Notes: generated by a model from the letters alone, not told the origin. A stretch of DNA of 64,000 nt from Salinicola halophilus (GCF_003206155.1 NZ_PZJV01000001.1:1286574-1350573); one strand, 5' to 3'; counted from the stretch's first letter, positions 8,668 to 18,503 are shown. Numbers and translations: made by a program.

Positions 8668-10353
8668 ATGGGGATGGCATCGATGAGATTGTGCGTTGAG
8701 GGGCGTCGCGGACGCAGTGTCAAAACCAAGCTCTTCCTGAGTCTGGGCTTCATGATCCTGCTGATGGCCGGTATCGGCCTCGAAGGCATCATGAGCAACC
8801 GCGCGACGCAAGGCGCGATGGAGCAGATCGTCGAGCGTGAGCTGGCGACGATGATCGATCTTTCGACGGTGCGTGCGACCATCGGCGACAACCGCACCAT
8901 TCTGGCCGCCGCTGGCGACGAACCGCTCACGCCTGAACAGCGCGCCGAAGTGGAGGCCAATCGGGCACGCACCGACGAAGCGTGGAACCGTTACTACCCG
9001 GCGATGGTCGATAGTGACTCGGAGCGTGAGACCGCCGGGGCGTATCTGGCGAGCTTGAACGATCTGCGCGCGCTATTGGACTCGGGCCGGGCAAGTGAAG
9101 AGCAGATCAACGCAGCTTATACGCAGATCTATGAGCTGGTGACGACGCTTTATCGCGGTGCCCGCGATTCGGTCCACGACGCCTACGAATCCAGCGTCAC
9201 GGCCTACGAACTGACTCGCAACCTGACGACGGCCGTTCTCCTCATCGGCATTCTGCTCGCCATCGCCATCGGCGTATGGCTGGCACGCGGCATCCTGCGG
9301 CCGCTGAGCGAAGCGACGGCGTTCTCGCAGTCGCTCGCTGCGGGGGATCTCGGTTCCCGCGTCTCCAACGTCTACCGCGACGAATTCGGTACGCTGCTCG
9401 GTGCCATGATCGCCATGCGCGACCGCCTCACCGGCGTGATCGGCGAAGTCGCACGCAACGCCAAGAGCGTCGAGTCGGTCTCCAACGAGCTGGCCGCCAG
9501 CAACGAAAACCTCAGCCAGCGCACTCAGGAGCAGGCGGCGAGCCTGCAGCAGACGGCCTCGGCCCTCGAGGAGATCACCAATACGGTCAAGCAGAATGCG
9601 GATAACGCCAGTGAAGCGGACCAGTTGGCGGGAGCGGTCAGCAGCAGCGCTCAGGAAGGCGGTGCCGTGGTCGGCGAGGCGATCACCGCCATGCAGGAGA
9701 TCGACAGCTCCAGCAAGCGGATTTCCAACATCATCGGCATGATCGACGAGATCGCCTTTCAGACCAATCTGCTCGCCCTCAATGCGTCAGTCGAAGCGGC
9801 GCGCGCCGGCGAGCAGGGCCGCGGTTTCGCCGTCGTCGCCCAGGAAGTGCGTCAGCTCGCCAGCCGCAGCGCCAATGCCGCCGGCGAGATCAAGCAGCTG
9901 GTCTCGGAAAGCGCCGAGCGGGTGCGCAAAGGCTCCGAGCTGGTCCAGCGCTCCGGCGAGACGCTGACCGAAATCGTCTCCAGCGTCGAGAAAGTCACCT
10001 CGCTGGTTTCGGAGATCGCGACCGCCAGCCGTGAGCAGTCCGCCGGCATTCAGCAGATCAATCTTGCCGTGGGCGAGATGGACAGCGTGACGCAGCAGAA
10101 CGCGAGCCTGGTCGAGGAGTCCACGACCGTGACGAGCCATCTGCAGACCCAGGCCGAGAGCCTGGCTCGCGAGATCGGTTTCTTCAGAAACTTCGAGACT
10201 TCGACACCCACCAGGGCGAACGCGACGGCGTCGAGTCGATCCGCGCTCGCACCCGCACCCGCACCCGCACCCGCACCGATGACGAGCGTCCCCACGCCGC
10301 GCACGCCCGCCAAGCGGGAGACGGCCGACGCTGAAGAGTGGAGCGAGTTCTAA
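8668..10353 (+). CDS. methyl-accepting chemotaxis protein
   Basis: A 561-residue chemoreceptor. A membrane helix at about residues 20-42 is followed by a ~150-residue four-helix-type periplasmic sensor with no recognised ligand motif, a second helix (about 190-212), a HAMP domain and the cytoplasmic signalling domain with the hairpin tip '[20 protein letters not shown]' and '[15 protein letters not shown]'. The C-terminus is an Ala-Pro repeat linker ending in EWSEF, which resembles the W-x-x-F pentapeptide (NWETF in E. coli) that docks CheR/CheB. The start at 8668 is likely; internal ATGs at 8674 and 8683 are possible. A sigma-28 promoter lies upstream and a bidirectional terminator downstream, so it is monocistronic and part of the motility regulon. 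Confidence 0.93.
   Translation: MGMASMRLCVEGRRGRSVKTKLFLSLGFMILLMAGIGLEGIMSNRATQGAMEQIVERELATMIDLSTVRATIGDNRTILAAAGDEPLTPEQRAEVEANRARTDEAWNRYYPAMVDSDSERETAGAYLASLNDLRALLDSGRASEEQINAAYTQIYELVTTLYRGARDSVHDAYESSVTAYELTRNLTTAVLLIGILLAIAIGVWLARGILRPLSEATAFSQSLAAGDLGSRVSNVYRDEFGTLLGAMIAMRDRLTGVIGEVARNAKSVESVSNELAASNENLSQRTQEQAASLQQTASALEEITNTVKQNADNASEADQLAGAVSSSAQEGGAVVGEAITAMQEIDSSSKRISNIIGMIDEIAFQTNLLALNASVEAARAGEQGRGFAVVAQEVRQLASRSANAAGEIKQLVSESAERVRKGSELVQRSGETLTEIVSSVEKVTSLVSEIATASREQSAGIQQINLAVGEMDSVTQQNASLVEESTTVTSHLQTQAESLAREIGFFRNFETSTPTRANATASSRSALAPAPAPAPAPMTSVPTPRTPAKRETADAEEWSEF
10249..10278 (+). repeat. GCACCC hexanucleotide repeat in chemoreceptor linker
   Basis: Four exact GCACCC units at 10249-10272 are followed by GCACCG. 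They encode (Ala-Pro)5 in the flexible tail between the signalling domain and the CheR-docking pentapeptide; slippage would change linker length in frame. Confidence 0.9.
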
Positions 10354-10403
10354 TCCTCCGCTCGCGCGCTACCCGCTGTGTCGGGGCCGCCGCCAGACTC
10401 GCC

Positions 10404-10436
10404 AAAAAAACGGCTCGCTTTTCAGCGAGCCGTTTT
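10404..10436. terminator. bidirectional rho-independent terminator
   Basis: A 13-bp perfect stem (AAAACGGCTCGCT at 10407-10419, AGCGAGCCGTTTT at 10424-10436) with a 4-nt loop. An A-run lies on the left (10404-10410) and a T-run on the right, so it serves both the chemoreceptor (plus) and the convergent catalase (minus). Confidence 0.9.
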
Positions 10437-10473
10437 GCGTTACTGCATCAGATATCGCGGTACTGGCCGCTGA

Positions 10474-11940
10474 TCACTGCTCGTTACGCTTGGCCTTGAC
10501 GCCCTCTTCGACGCGACGACCGATGGTCTCGTCGACGTTCTTCCAGTACTCGAAGACGCGCGACAGTACCGGCTCTTCGACGCCACCAGCGACGTGGCCG
10601 ACGATGTTGTTGACGAGGCGATCGCGAGCGGCATCGTCCATCACCTTGTTGACCAGATCGTTGGCCTGATTGAAGTCGCCGTCGTCCGGACGCAGCGTGT
10701 AGGCGGCGCGGACGAATTCGCCATCGGCCTGCCAGGTCGCGTCTTCCGGATAGCGCGCGGAATCCGGTGTCGCCCCGCCCTTGCTGTTGGGCGCGTAGAC
10801 CGGGTCGGTCGAATTGTGAATCCGCATCCGGCCGCCCTTGCTGTAGCTGTGGACCGGGCTCTTCGGCGAATTGACCGGGATGTGCTTGTAGTTGATCCCC
10901 AGACGCGCCCGGTGGGCATCGGCGTAGGAGATGGTTCGCGCCAGCAGCATCTTGTCCGGCGAGAAGCCGGTACCCGGCACGGAGTTGTTGGGCTCGAATG
11001 CCGCCTGCTCGATCTCGGTATGGAAATCGGTGGGGTTACGGTCCAGCGTCATCTTGCCGACTTCGTGCAGCGGATAGTCGCTGTGTGGCCAGATCTTGGT
11101 CAGGTCGAACGGGTTGATGCGATACGTCTTGGCATCTTCGAACGGCATGATCTGGACGTGGAGCGTCCAGGTCGGGTAGTCGCCGCGCTGGATGGCGTTG
11201 AACAGGTCGCGACGGTGGTAATCGGCATCCGACCCCGCCATCTGATCCGCCTGCTCCTGAGTCATGCACTTGATGCCCTGGTCGGTCTTGAAGTGATACT
11301 TGACCCAGAAACGCTCGCCTTGGGCGTTGACCCACATGTAGGTATGGCTCGAGTAGCCGTTCATGTGGCGCCAGGTGGCAGGCACGCCACGATCACCCAT
11401 CAGCCAGGTCACCTGGTGCGCCGACTCCGGCGACAGCGTCCAGAAATCCCACTGCATGTCATGGTCGCGCAGGCCGTTATCGGCACGACGCTTCTGCGAA
11501 TGGATGAAGTGCTGGAACTTCATCGGGTCGCGCACGAAGAACACGGGGGTGTTGTTACCCACCATGTCGAAGTTGCCTTCCTCGGTGTAGAACTTCAGCG
11601 AGAAGCCACGCGGGTCGCGCCAGGTGTCCGGGCTACCGGACTCGCCGGCGACGGTCGAAAAGCGCGCGACCATCTCGGTCTTCTTGCCCGGCTGGAGGAA
11701 GTCCGCCTTCGTGAACTGGCTGACGTCGTGAGTCACCTCGAAGTGACCGAAAGCGCCGCTGCCCTTGGCGTGCGGCTGGCGGTCGGGGATCATTTCCCGA
11801 TTGAAAGCCGCCATCTGCTCCATCAGGTAGTGGTCGTGCAGGACGATCGGGCCGTCCGGACCGACCGAGAGGGAATATTCCTGACTGGAAACCGGAACCC
11901 CGGCGTCCGTCGTTGTCGGCTTTTGGTTATCGCTGCTCAC
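10474..11940 (-). CDS. katA: monofunctional heme catalase (small-subunit, clade 3)
   Basis: A 488-residue catalase that dismutates hydrogen peroxide. The catalytic region reads '[16 protein letters not shown]' (active-site His in PHAKG); the distal Asn region is '[19 protein letters not shown]'; the proximal heme ligand region is '[12 protein letters not shown]'. The length fits small-subunit clade-3 enzymes. I prefer the GTG at 11940 (SSDNQKPT) because GGGAGAG stands 6 nt upstream; the ATG at 11973 lacks a ribosome-binding site and would add eleven residues. No regulatory site could be assigned. It is convergent with the chemoreceptor and shares its terminator. Confidence 0.95.
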   Translation of the reverse strand: MSSDNQKPTTTDAGVPVSSQEYSLSVGPDGPIVLHDHYLMEQMAAFNREMIPDRQPHAKGSGAFGHFEVTHDVSQFTKADFLQPGKKTEMVARFSTVAGESGSPDTWRDPRGFSLKFYTEEGNFDMVGNNTPVFFVRDPMKFQHFIHSQKRRADNGLRDHDMQWDFWTLSPESAHQVTWLMGDRGVPATWRHMNGYSSHTYMWVNAQGERFWVKYHFKTDQGIKCMTQEQADQMAGSDADYHRRDLFNAIQRGDYPTWTLHVQIMPFEDAKTYRINPFDLTKIWPHSDYPLHEVGKMTLDRNPTDFHTEIEQAAFEPNNSVPGTGFSPDKMLLARTISYADAHRARLGINYKHIPVNSPKSPVHSYSKGGRMRIHNSTDPVYAPNSKGGATPDSARYPEDATWQADGEFVRAAYTLRPDDGDFNQANDLVNKVMDDAARDRLVNNIVGHVAGGVEEPVLSRVFEYWKNVDETIGRRVEEGVKAKRNEQ

Positions 11941-12495
11941 GGTGATCTCTCCCTGTTCATCGATGTGATGCATGGCGCATCACATGGGTAACTCCATGGC
12001 CATCCCGTAAACGGTGCCGCGAAAAGCCGGGCCGGCTGTCAGGTTCGCAGCATGATCGCCATATCCTGCCTACACACAACGTTTCTCGGCCGGTGATCAA
12101 CGACAGGGCAGCACAAGGTATAGATAGAAACAGGGGTCACTGTCTACCATGGCTAATGCCACTTGGGCCGCCCGCGACGCATTGGCCTAGACGCACGTAT
12201 GGGGATCGAACGGGGCGACCGCGCTGCACGCCGCTGAAGACGCGGGAAACAGATAGCCTCCGACTTTCAAGGCGCAGCTTCTGATAGTTTCTAACCATGG
12301 AAACAATGGCGAGATTTCATCGCTCGGACGCCATTTCCAAGGCGCATTGCCATGCCTTGTCGACCCGCTGGCAACTTCGTCAGAGCGTTCTATAGTAACT
12401 GCCCTGACCGCACACCCTCAGTCGATCCGAGCGACGCGCGTCGCGCCGGTTTGCCTTCTTGCATGCGGAAACCGGGACGTTTCACAGAGGTCATC
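11941..12495. other. intergenic region between katA and cyoA
   Basis: About 550 bp between two divergent genes. Apart from the candidate promoter at 12368-12396 I see no conserved ORF, RNA or repeat. It should contain the promoters for catalase (minus) and the cyo operon (plus). Confidence 0.6.
12368..12396 (+). promoter_or_regulatory. candidate sigma-70 promoter of cyoABCD
   Basis: CTGGCA (12368-12373), a 17-bp spacer, and TATAGT (12391-12396) match the -35/-10 consensus at 4/6 and 5/6 positions, about 100 nt before the proposed cyoA start. Confidence 0.4.
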
Positions 12496-13542
12496 TTGTC
12501 CACGTCATCCCTTCATTCGACGGCTAGCGTCGGCGTTCGCGCCTTTGGGCTCCTGGCCGTGTTCGCGCTCGCCGGCTGTAGCGACGCCCATCTCACCTTT
12601 CTCGATCCTCAGGGGCCCGTCGCGGCGGCGCAGCGTCACCAGTTCTGGCTCGTCATCGCGGTTACCTCGACCGTGGTACTGCCGGTTCTGGTGCTGACCC
12701 CCTGGATTCTCGTTCGCTACCGCTATGGCCGCCAGGCCGCCTACCGCCCCCAATGGGGCTTTTCGAAACTCGCGGATCTCGTCATCTGGGGCGTACCGGT
12801 CTTGGTCGTCATCGTGCTGGCGATCACGGCCTGGCGCAGCACGCTGGCGCTCGATCCCTACAAACCGCTGACAAGCGACACGCCGCCGCTCGAGGTGCAG
12901 GTGATCGGCTTCGACTGGAAGTGGCTGTTCGTCTATCCGGAACAGGGCATCGCCAGCGTCAATCGGCTCGTCATCCCGGCGGGACGGCCCGTGTCGTTCG
13001 AACTGACCTCCGCCAGCGTCATGCAGGGTTTTTTCATTCCCGCGCTGGGTAGCCAGATCGACGTCATGAACCGCATGACGACGAAGCTGCATCTGCAGGC
13101 GGATGAGACGGGCACTTTCATCGGCAAGAACATGCAGTACAACGGCACGGGCTTTCACCAGCAGCGATTCGTGACGCAGGCCGTGGCACCGGCGGCTTTC
13201 CAGCGCTTCGTCGATCGCACCCGCCAGGACGGCGTGCCGCTGGATGCCGATGCCTACCGCGCGCTCGACGAACGCGGTACCGCCGCCAGACTGCGCCAAC
13301 GGCTGGCCCCCGAGACGGCCGTGGCCGAGCGCGGCGAGATCGCCACGCTCGCCTTCTCGGCGTTGCCTGCCGGCTTCTTCGACGCCGTCGTCGCCCACGA
13401 GTCGCCGAACTGGAACGCGCGCGACGGTGAAGACGGCCCGCCCGAGACGGGCACCGATCAAGACGAGCCAACGAATCGCGACGAGCGGCGGCACGAGCGC
13501 CGCAACACCCAGGCCGCCACCACGGGGAGCCGCCAATCATGA
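12496..13542 (+). CDS. cyoA: cytochrome bo quinol oxidase subunit II
   Basis: A 348-residue lipoprotein subunit II of the heme-copper quinol oxidase. The signal peptide ends in the lipobox LAGC. Two membrane helices follow, then a periplasmic cupredoxin-like domain (VIGFDWKWLFVYPEQGIASVN). The CuA ligands of cytochrome c oxidases are absent (NMQYNGTGFHQQ at that place), as expected for a quinol-type enzyme. I chose the TTG at 12496 because AGAGG lies 5 nt upstream and it gives a normal lipoprotein signal; an ATG at 12463 and a frame to 12352 are alternatives. The tail after residue 300 is rich in charged residues and not conserved. It overlaps cyoB by 4 nt (ATGA). Confidence 0.9.
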   Translation: MSTSSLHSTASVGVRAFGLLAVFALAGCSDAHLTFLDPQGPVAAAQRHQFWLVIAVTSTVVLPVLVLTPWILVRYRYGRQAAYRPQWGFSKLADLVIWGVPVLVVIVLAITAWRSTLALDPYKPLTSDTPPLEVQVIGFDWKWLFVYPEQGIASVNRLVIPAGRPVSFELTSASVMQGFFIPALGSQIDVMNRMTTKLHLQADETGTFIGKNMQYNGTGFHQQRFVTQAVAPAAFQRFVDRTRQDGVPLDADAYRALDERGTAARLRQRLAPETAVAERGEIATLAFSALPAGFFDAVVAHESPNWNARDGEDGPPETGTDQDEPTNRDERRHERRNTQAATTGSRQS

Positions 13543-15647
13543 GCGAAGAGACCTCCTGGCTGCTTGGGCGCCTCGACGCCAGCGCCCTGCCCTTCTGGGA
13601 CGCACTCCAGCATCCCACCACTCCGAACGTCGTCAACGCCGTCATCGCCTCGGGGGCGGGAGCCATGGTGCTGCTCGGCGCTCTCGCGGCCGTCGTATTC
13701 TTGACCTGGACGAAACGCTGGCGCTGGCTGTGGCGAGAGTGGCTGACCAGCCCCGATCACAAGAAGATCGGCATCATGTTCATCATGATCGCGCTGGTGA
13801 TGCTCGCCCGCGCCGTCATCGAAGCCGTATTCATGCGGCTCCAGCAGGCCGTGGGGCTGGACGGCGGCTTTCTCACCGCCGAGCACTTCGGGCAGCTGTT
13901 CACCACCCACGGCACCATCATGGTGTTCTTCATGGCGATGCCGTTTCTGACCGGCATCATCAACTACGTCATGCCGCTGCAGATCGGCGCGCGCGACCTG
14001 TCGTTCCCGGTGATGAACTCGATCAGTCTCGGGCTCACCGCCGCCGGCGCGGCGATCGTCATGGTCTCGCTGATCCTGGCACCCTTCTCCACCGGCGGCT
14101 GGAGCGGCTACCCCTCGTTCACCGAAAGCGCGACCAACCCCGGCGCCGGCGTCGACTACTGGATCTGGGCGGTCACGCTATCGACTCTCTCCTCGACGCT
14201 GACCGGAATCAACTTCGCGGTGACCATCTACAAGCGCCGGGCGCCCGGCATGCAATGGTTCCGGCTGCCGCTGTTCACCTGGACGGCGCTTTGCACCTCG
14301 ATTCTGATGATTTTCGGCATGCCGCCGCTGACGGTCGCGACCGCCCTGCTCGCGCTCGACCGCTATCTCGACTTCCACTTCTTCACCGTGGATCTCGGCG
14401 GCAACATGATGAACTACATCAACCTGTTCTGGGCGTTCGGCCACCCCGAGGTCTACATCCTGATCCTGCCGGCGTTCGGCATCTTCTCGGAGGTCTTCTC
14501 GACCTTCTCCGGCAAGAAGCTCTACGGCTACGGGGCGCTGGTGATCGCGACGATGGCGATCGCGGTACTCTCGTTCACGGTGTGGCTGCACCACTTCTTC
14601 ACCATGGGCCAGAGCGCCCACGTCAACGCCATCTTCGGCATCGCCACGATGCTGATCGGCATCCCCACCGGGGTGAAGATCTACGACTGGATGCTGACGA
14701 TGTTCCGCGGACGCATCCGTTTCTCGGTCCCCATGATCTACGCCGTGGGCTTCATTTTGCTGTTCGTGCTCGGCGGGTTGACCGGCATCATCCTGGCCGT
14801 GCCGAGCGTCGACTATCAGATCCACAACACGCTGTTTCTGGTCGCGCACTTTCACAACATGCTGATCCCGGGGCTGCTGTTCGGCATGCTCGCCGGCACC
14901 AACCTCTGGTTTCCCAAGGCGTTCGGCTTTCGGCTGGAAGAGCGCTGGGGCCGACGCGCGGCGATCGGTTGGATCGTGGGTTTCATGCTCGCCTTCTTCC
15001 CGCTCTACGCGCTGGGGATTCTCGGCATGCCGCGGCGCTCGGCGGCGTTCTTCGAGCCTGCCTATCTGCCGTGGACGATGGCAGCGATGGTGGGCGCCGT
15101 GGTGATTCTCTTCGCCATGCTGTTCCTGCTGATCCAGCTCTGGGTGAGCGTGCGCGACCGCCACGCCAACCGCGTGCCCGGTGGCGACCCATGGGACGGC
15201 CGGAGCCTCGAGTGGTCGATCGCCTCGCCGCCGCCGGCGTACAACTTCCCGGTCATTCCCGAGGTGCACAGCCGGGACGCCTACATGCGACAGAAAGAGA
15301 CGGGTGGCGGCGCGCACCCCCGCCCCGACGCGTACGGCGATATCGAGATGCCCGCGAGCAGCGCGATGGGCCCGATCATCGGCATCGCCGGCTTCCTGAT
15401 GGCGTTCGGCCTGACCTGGTATCAGTGGTGGCTCGTCGTCGCTGCGGGTGCTGTCTCGCTCGTCGCGCTGATCGCCCGCGGCTTCGTGCGCAACGCCACC
15501 CGGGTGATCCCCGCCGCCGAGGTTCGCCGCGAGCATGAAGCGTGGATCGCGACGCTCGACTCGCTCACGCCGATCACCCGCGCCGATGAGCAGACCCGGG
15601 CCAATCGCGGCCTGCCCGCCTCGCCCATCGAGGGAGCCGTTCAATGA
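13539..15647 (+). CDS. cyoB: cytochrome bo quinol oxidase subunit I
   Basis: A 702-residue polytopic subunit I carrying heme b, heme o and CuB; it reduces O2 with ubiquinol and pumps protons. Visible ligands are 'TTHGTIMVFF' (low-spin heme His), 'AFGHPEVYILILP' (CuB His and the cross-linked Tyr), 'WLHHFF' (two CuB His) and 'AHFHNMLIPG' (high- and low-spin heme His). In the quinone-binding region 'MLARAVIEAVFMRLQQ' the Arg (R71 in E. coli) is kept, while the Asp usually four residues later (D75) appears to be Glu; this numbering is from memory. The ATG overlaps the cyoA stop and the gene overlaps cyoC, both by 4 nt. Confidence 0.97.
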   Translation: MSEETSWLLGRLDASALPFWDALQHPTTPNVVNAVIASGAGAMVLLGALAAVVFLTWTKRWRWLWREWLTSPDHKKIGIMFIMIALVMLARAVIEAVFMRLQQAVGLDGGFLTAEHFGQLFTTHGTIMVFFMAMPFLTGIINYVMPLQIGARDLSFPVMNSISLGLTAAGAAIVMVSLILAPFSTGGWSGYPSFTESATNPGAGVDYWIWAVTLSTLSSTLTGINFAVTIYKRRAPGMQWFRLPLFTWTALCTSILMIFGMPPLTVATALLALDRYLDFHFFTVDLGGNMMNYINLFWAFGHPEVYILILPAFGIFSEVFSTFSGKKLYGYGALVIATMAIAVLSFTVWLHHFFTMGQSAHVNAIFGIATMLIGIPTGVKIYDWMLTMFRGRIRFSVPMIYAVGFILLFVLGGLTGIILAVPSVDYQIHNTLFLVAHFHNMLIPGLLFGMLAGTNLWFPKAFGFRLEERWGRRAAIGWIVGFMLAFFPLYALGILGMPRRSAAFFEPAYLPWTMAAMVGAVVILFAMLFLLIQLWVSVRDRHANRVPGGDPWDGRSLEWSIASPPPAYNFPVIPEVHSRDAYMRQKETGGGAHPRPDAYGDIEMPASSAMGPIIGIAGFLMAFGLTWYQWWLVVAAGAVSLVALIARGFVRNATRVIPAAEVRREHEAWIATLDSLTPITRADEQTRANRGLPASPIEGAVQ

Positions 15648-16267
15648 GTTCGACCACCGTCAAACACCCGGGTCTGAACCTCGGGCATGCTCACGGCGAA
15701 GCCCACGAGGCGAGCGAAGAGCTGGTCTTCGGCTTCTGGGTCTTCATGATGAGCGACCTGATCCTCTTCGGCCTGCTCTTCGCGACCTACGTGACCATGC
15801 TCGGCGGCACCGCCGGCGGGCCCGGGCCGAGTGAGCTGTTCGAGCTCAAGAGTGCGTTCATCGAAACCACACTGCTGCTGGTGAGCAGTTTCACCTTCGG
15901 CATGGCGTCGCTCGCGCTCAAGTACCGGACCGACCGCAAGGTACTGGTCGCCTGGCTAATCATTACCCTGCTGCTGGGCCTCGCCTTTCTCGCCCACGAG
16001 CTCTACGACTTTCACAAGATGTTCAGCGAAGGCGGCGTGCCGAGCCGCAGCGGCTTTCTCTCGGCATTCTTCGCGCTGGTACCGCTCCACGGGCTCCACG
16101 TGACCGGCGCGTCGATCTGGCTGATCGCCCTGCTCGGCCAGATCGCCGTTCACGGGCTCGACACCCCGACCAAGACCGGTCTCATGCGCCTGGCAATCCT
16201 GTGGCACTTTCTCGACGTGGTCTGGGTCGGCATCTTCTCGCTGGTCTATCTGGGGGGAACCGCATGA
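15644..16267 (+). CDS. cyoC: cytochrome bo quinol oxidase subunit III
   Basis: A 207-residue five-helix membrane subunit of the same oxidase. It has 'ELVFGFWVFMMSDLILFGLL', the family opening, and 'VPLHGLHVTGASIWL' and 'WHFLDVVWVGIFSLVYL' at the C-terminus. The length matches E. coli CyoC (~204). ATGA overlaps join it to cyoB upstream and cyoD downstream, so subunits are probably made by coupled translation. Confidence 0.97.
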   Translation: MSSTTVKHPGLNLGHAHGEAHEASEELVFGFWVFMMSDLILFGLLFATYVTMLGGTAGGPGPSELFELKSAFIETTLLLVSSFTFGMASLALKYRTDRKVLVAWLIITLLLGLAFLAHELYDFHKMFSEGGVPSRSGFLSAFFALVPLHGLHVTGASIWLIALLGQIAVHGLDTPTKTGLMRLAILWHFLDVVWVGIFSLVYLGGTA

Positions 16268-16611
16268 GTCATCGACAGCTCAGCGACGAGGAAGCCCGAG
16301 AAAAGGCTCAGGAACTCAAGACCTACTTATGGGGCTTCGGGCTGGCGGCGGTACTGACGCTGATCCCGTTCGGCTTGGCCGTGTTCACGCCCATCGCGAC
16401 CGCGACGCTCTACTGGGTCATCGGCGTCTGCGCTCTGATCCAGATCGTGGTGCACTTTCGCTTCTTCCTGCACATCACGCTGTCGCGCAACACCCGCGAG
16501 GATCTGCAGCTGATCCTCTTCACCGTGCTCATCCTTGCGATCATGGTCGGCGGCACGATCTGGATTCTGTTCAACCTCTACTACCGCATGATGCCGTCGA
16601 TGGTGCCGTGA
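16264..16611 (+). CDS. cyoD: cytochrome bo quinol oxidase subunit IV
   Basis: A 115-residue membrane subunit with three helices (GFGLAAVLTLIPFGLAV; LYWVIGVCALIQIVVHFRFF; LILFTVLILAIMVGGTIWIL). 'HFRFFLHI' is typical of CyoD. The start at 16264 (MSHRQLSD) is fixed by its 4-nt overlap with the cyoC stop. It is the last gene of the operon; no cyoE (heme O synthase) follows, as the next gene is rlmA on the other strand. Confidence 0.95.
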   Translation: MSHRQLSDEEAREKAQELKTYLWGFGLAAVLTLIPFGLAVFTPIATATLYWVIGVCALIQIVVHFRFFLHITLSRNTREDLQLILFTVLILAIMVGGTIWILFNLYYRMMPSMVP

Positions 16612-16671
16612 GCCGGACGTGAACGGGCGGCGTCATCGGCCCCTCGGCGTTGTCATGGGCGAACGCCCGTC

Positions 16672-17562
16672 TCACGTGCGGACGAGCGTCGTCAGGCGCA
16701 CGTCGACGGTCACCGACAGCGTCGTCAGCGCTTCGGCGCGGGCCCGCCCTTCGGCGCTGGCGCGGTAGAGATGCGGGGTCATGGTCAGCAGGTCGGCGAT
16801 CGCCTCGGCGCTGTCGAGGGTGAGCGTATGCCGCACCGCCGTTTGCGCTTCCTCGCGGAAAGCGGGATGGCGCTCCGGCCCCCGCTCGCTCGGCGCTTTC
16901 ACACTCGGGTAGATGATCTCGCGCAGCTCGCGCAGGTGATCCGGCCCCACCTCCGCCAGCAGCAGTCGCCCGCCGGGCTCGAGGACGCGGGCGAATTCAG
17001 CATCGACGGGAAAGCCGAACAGGCAGAGCACGCGATCGAGGGTGGCATCGGCGACCGGCAGCTTGGCGTTGCTCGCCACCACCCAGGTGCTACCGCCATG
17101 GGCACTGTCGTTTTCAGCTACCGAATCACGCAGCCAGACGCTCTCCTGACGAGCCGCCCGCTGGACCGCCCACTTGGAGATGTCCAGCCCCATCAGCGAC
17201 AGCGCCACGCCCCGTTCGTCGGCTCTGGCAGCGAGACGCCGCAGGTAGTAGCCCTCCCCGCAGCCGGCATCGAGACACGCCAGCGGGCGCGCGGATGGTG
17301 CGTCCGCCAGCACGGTCTCGGCGATGGCATCGGCCAGTGCCCGGTAGTGTCCGGCATTCAGGAATCGCTCGCGGGCGGCGACCATCGCCTTGCTGTCGCC
17401 GGGGTCGCGGGAGCGCTTGTGCTGTACCGGCAGCAGGTGGACGTGCCCCTGGCTTGCGATATCGAAGCCGTGACCGGCGTCGCAGCGCCAGGCGCTGCCT
17501 TCACGGCGAAGCGGCAGCGCATCGAGGGGGCAGAGGAGCGCATCGAAGGGGGTCAGACGCAT
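16672..17562 (-). CDS. rlmA: 23S rRNA (guanine-N1)-methyltransferase RlmA
   Basis: A 296-residue SAM-dependent methyltransferase that modifies G745 of 23S rRNA in E. coli. The family signature 'LLPVQHKRSRDPGDSKAM' and the SAM motif 'CLDAGCGEGYYLRRLA' are clear. The N-terminal zinc finger usually has C-x2-C...C-x3-H; here it reads 'LLCPLDALPL...WRCDAGHGFD', so the second Cys is an Asp. Zinc binding may therefore be weakened or use other ligands. I chose the ATG at 17562; an upstream TTG at 17583 is possible. Gene context is not informative. Confidence 0.92.
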   Translation of the reverse strand: MRLTPFDALLCPLDALPLRREGSAWRCDAGHGFDIASQGHVHLLPVQHKRSRDPGDSKAMVAARERFLNAGHYRALADAIAETVLADAPSARPLACLDAGCGEGYYLRRLAARADERGVALSLMGLDISKWAVQRAARQESVWLRDSVAENDSAHGGSTWVVASNAKLPVADATLDRVLCLFGFPVDAEFARVLEPGGRLLLAEVGPDHLRELREIIYPSVKAPSERGPERHPAFREEAQTAVRHTLTLDSAEAIADLLTMTPHLYRASAEGRARAEALTTLSVTVDVRLTTLVRT

Positions 17563-17604
17563 GGCATTCTCGCGGACGGGCAAAGCCGCTCAGTCTACGC
17601 GACC

Positions 17605-17630
17605 CGCTGGCGTCTAGGCAGACGCCAGCG
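17605..17630. terminator. GC-rich hairpin after the phn operon
   Basis: A perfect 10-bp inverted repeat (CGCTGGCGTC / GACGCCAGCG) with a 6-nt loop lies 60 nt beyond the last phnE stop on the minus strand. There is no U-run, so termination is inferred from position only. Confidence 0.35.
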
Positions 17631-17690
17631 CGCTTTCCCGTCGCCTATCCGCGATGACGCCCGGCGCTTACCTTTGGCGGGCGCCCTTGG

Positions 17691-18503
17691 CTAGATCACT
17701 GCGCGACGCAGCTTCGCCGACACCCACTCGCTGACCACCACCGTGCCCAGAATCAGCAGCAGGATCATCGTCACCTGCGGCCAGGCGAGCACGTTGATCG
17801 AGGCCTGCAGCTTCAAGCCGATACCGCCGGCGCCGACGAGCCCCAGGATCGTGCTCTCGCGAATGTTGATGTCCCAGCGAAAGACGCCGATGGCGATGAA
17901 GGTCGGCACGACCTGCGGCACGATGGCGTAGTTGAGCACCTGCATCGCGCTTGCGCCGGTGGCGGAGACCGCCTCGACCTGCCGGGTATCGATCTCCTCG
18001 ATCGCCTCGTAGAGCAGCTTGCCGACGAAGCCGATGGAGCGCAGGGCGATGGCGACGATACCGGCGAGCAGCCCCGGGCCGATGATCGCCACCAGCAACA
18101 GTGCCCAGATCAGCGAGTTGATCGAGCGCGAGGCGACGATCACGAACAGCGCCACCGGGCGAAGAAAGCGTGTCGAGGGCGTGGTATTGCGCGCGGCGAG
18201 AAACGCCACCGGCACCGCCATGACGATACCGCCGAGCGTTCCCAGCGTGGCGATGTTGAGGGTGTCCCACAGCGGCTCGAGCAGCTCCGGCAGATAGCTC
18301 CAGCGCGGCGGGACCATGCGACTGCCTATATCCATCGCCTGGCGAGGTGCGTCGCTGACGAATGCCCAGATGGTGTTCTCGGTCATCACCTGCCAGCAGT
18401 AGACGAACAGCGCCACCAGCAGCAGCCAGGCGAACCAGATCAGCAGACGCGTCCGCGGTGGTCGCGGCGCCCAGACCTCGCGGTAGTGAGTGATCTCGCT
18501 CAT
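17691..18503 (-). CDS. phnE: phosphonate/phosphite ABC transporter permease (second PhnE)
   Basis: A 270-residue inner-membrane permease. It has the cytoplasmic EAA loop 'EEIDTRQVEAVSATGASAMQ' and 'RWDINIRESTILGLVGAGGI', both characteristic of PhnE. A leading membrane helix (about 20-40) is followed by a long periplasmic stretch and the core of five or six helices. It should form a heterodimer with the permease encoded just upstream. The ATG at 18503 overlaps that gene's stop by 4 nt. Last gene of phnD-C-E-E. Confidence 0.93.
   Translation of the reverse strand: MSEITHYREVWAPRPPRTRLLIWFAWLLLVALFVYCWQVMTENTIWAFVSDAPRQAMDIGSRMVPPRWSYLPELLEPLWDTLNIATLGTLGGIVMAVPVAFLAARNTTPSTRFLRPVALFVIVASRSINSLIWALLLVAIIGPGLLAGIVAIALRSIGFVGKLLYEAIEEIDTRQVEAVSATGASAMQVLNYAIVPQVVPTFIAIGVFRWDINIRESTILGLVGAGGIGLKLQASINVLAWPQVTMILLLILGTVVVSEWVSAKLRRAVI

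Noticed and set aside
13244-15538. 764-codon open frame on the plus strand
   Set aside because: Out of frame over cyoA and cyoB, Arg/His-rich and without similarity; cyoA and cyoB are certain.
14178-15644. 488-codon minus-strand frame opposite cyoB
   Set aside because: Antisense shadow with Arg/Glu/His-rich composition.
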